From CAYLNH01 sp964384625 (GTDB taxonomy: Bacteria > Verrucomicrobiota > Lentisphaeria > JABSQK01), in assembly GCA_964384625.1 (NCBI GenBank), contig CAYLNH010000329.1, positions 1 to 7,234 on the forward strand: 7,234 nucleotides of DNA, written 5' to 3'. Shown here piece by piece: positions 6,407 to 7,234 of the stretch. How positions within the stretch are numbered: the first letter of the stretch is position 1; every line of letters begins with the position of its first letter. Both the position numbers and the translations under genes were made by a program. The notes beneath the pieces were generated by a model that ran no database searches, had not been told where the DNA came from, and saw only the letters and a program-made list of their open reading frames with translations.

Positions 6407-7129
6407 CTATGCGCCGCGCGGGAATTGGCGGTCGACTCGTTTGCGGATTCTCCAGATATCGAAGAACATCGTGATGATGTGGCCCAGACGGATACGGGAT
6501 TCTCCCTTTTCCTCCCAGGCAATGGGTTTTTCGATAATCTTCATCCCCAGGCGGTCGGCGATCATCAGCATCTCGACGTCGAAGCAGAATCCCCCGCAGT
6601 TGATATGGGCGGCCAATTCCCGGGCGCGCGGTTGTGACATCAATTTGAAGCCGCATTGGCTGTCATAGCAGCGGAGGCCGGTGGCATTCGAAGCCAGCGT
6701 CTGGAAGATCCGTCCCATCAGGTGCCGGGAGAAGACGCGTTTCACTTTGCGTTCGTGGGTCAGCAGCCGCATACCGATCAGGATCGCTTTGCCGTCACGC
6801 ACGCCGGGTTCATCAAGGAGGTCCTTGAAATCGATGGGATTGGCGGCGAGGTCGGCATCGACAAAGCCGACAAGGTCACCCTTGGCTTCCAGCATTCCGG
6901 CCTGAACGGCATTGCCTTTGCCGCGGTTGACGGGATACGAGTGTACCCGCACCGAGTCCGCGTGTTTACCGGCAAATTCATCGAGCAACTGCTTGGTGTT
7001 GTCGCTTGAGCCGTCATCGACAAACAGCCATTCCCACGGCAGGTCCGCGTGTTCCTCGATCAGGGCAAAGAATGGCGGCAGTCGTTTGGCCTCGTTGTAG
7101 CAGGGGATGATGACCGTCAGTTCTGGCAT
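6407..7129 (-). CDS. Family 2 glycosyltransferase, dolichyl/polyprenyl-phosphate glucosyltransferase-like
   Basis: A 240-residue GT-A fold enzyme that transfers a sugar from a nucleotide donor, probably to a polyprenyl phosphate at the cytoplasmic face of the membrane. Visible motifs are TVIIPCYNEAKRL (5-17), the nucleotide-binding FVDDGSSDNT (36-45), NRGKGNAVQAGM (68-79), the metal-binding Asp91-Ala-Asp93 in VGFVDADLA, and RCYDSQCGFKLM (153-164), followed by FCFDVEMLMIADRLG (181-195) and a Pro-Ile-Ala-Trp strand. The DSQCGFK and FDVE signatures are those of the ALG5/DPG synthase branch rather than generic GT2 enzymes. There is no membrane-spanning C-terminal domain. The ribosome binding site is weak, and the start lies inside the end of the upstream gene, so translational coupling is likely. 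It belongs to a different unit from the regulator operon. It probably provides a lipid-linked sugar for glycan or protein glycosylation; donor and acceptor are not readable. Confidence 0.9.
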   Translation of the reverse strand: MPELTVIIPCYNEAKRLPPFFALIEEHADLPWEWLFVDDGSSDNTKQLLDEFAGKHADSVRVHSYPVNRGKGNAVQAGMLEAKGDLVGFVDADLAANPIDFKDLLDEPGVRDGKAILIGMRLLTHERKVKRVFSRHLMGRIFQTLASNATGLRCYDSQCGFKLMSQPRARELAAHINCGGFCFDVEMLMIADRLGMKIIEKPIAWEEKGESRIRLGHIITMFFDIWRIRKRVDRQFPRGA

Positions 7130-7234
7130 GGGTTACGGTAGCCCACTTCCGCCGGCGTGTCGAGTTCCTTGCCGTGGCAGGGGCGCATGTCACTTCCGTA
7201 GGCGTTTCCTGCCAACAATTGGCTCGATCCTACG
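7117..7234 (-). CDS. C-terminal end of an unrecognised gene, partial
   Basis: Only the last 38 codons lie in the window. The frame is open to the window edge and ends at a TGA inside the glycosyltransferase start region (13-nt overlap). The other two minus-strand frames carry stops here, and the overlap geometry is typical of co-translated genes. The peptide contains AGNAYGSDMRPCHGKELDT and ends NPCQN; I do not recognise a family. An internal ATG at 7189 with GGAAG upstream could alternatively start a 23-residue peptide, but a C-terminal fragment of a longer gene is more likely. Confidence 0.5.
   Translation of the reverse strand, partial: VGSSQLLAGNAYGSDMRPCHGKELDTPAEVGYRNPCQN

Noticed and set aside
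6354..6656. A 100-codon minus-strand frame running past the glycosyltransferase stop, as a sign of a frameshifted C-terminus
   Set aside because: The glycosyltransferase ends at a normal length for the ALG5-like family with its last motifs intact, and the alternative frame shows no continuation of the family pattern.

Overview
The window is a GC-rich bacterial segment in which every gene I can support lies on the minus strand. The likely source is a member of the Planctomycetota–Verrucomicrobiota–Lentisphaerota group, and a Lentisphaerota (Victivallis-like) genome fits best. The pointers are a pseudopilin-like protein with an FTLIELLVVVSIIAILAALL helix and no Gly at -1, a GntR-type HTH fused to a LacI-type sensor domain, and secreted carbohydrate-active proteins beside them. 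This placement is an inference from gene style, not from a marker gene.

Layout in the direction of transcription (high to low coordinates): (i) 7234-7117, the last 38 codons of an unrecognised gene, overlapping by 13 nt (ii) a family 2 glycosyltransferase at 7129-6407 that resembles dolichyl/polyprenyl-phosphate glucosyltransferases; (iii) a 120-nt AT-richer intergenic region holding a sigma70-like promoter (TTGACT-N17-TATCTT) embedded in a 27-bp-period repeated operator-like sequence; (iv) a GntR/LacI chimeric regulator, 6283-5111; (v) a pseudopilin-like protein, 5087-4164; (vi) a large secreted beta-propeller-type protein with an EF-hand-like loop, 4064-1704; (vii) a secreted clan GH-A-type glycoside hydrolase, 1618-32, ending just before the window edge.

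Items iv-vii are co-directional with gaps of 23, 99 and 85 nt, each has its own ribosome binding site, and no convincing terminator separates them. The simplest reading is one sugar-responsive operon. The regulator senses a carbohydrate ligand through its LacI-like domain and controls its own promoter through the repeated operator. The operon then supplies a pseudopilin-like envelope protein and two exported proteins that bind or cleave a glycan. The glycosyltransferase and the gene fragment upstream of it form a separate unit. No RNA genes, CRISPR arrays, insertion sequences or phage genes are visible. No gap exceeds about 120 nt.
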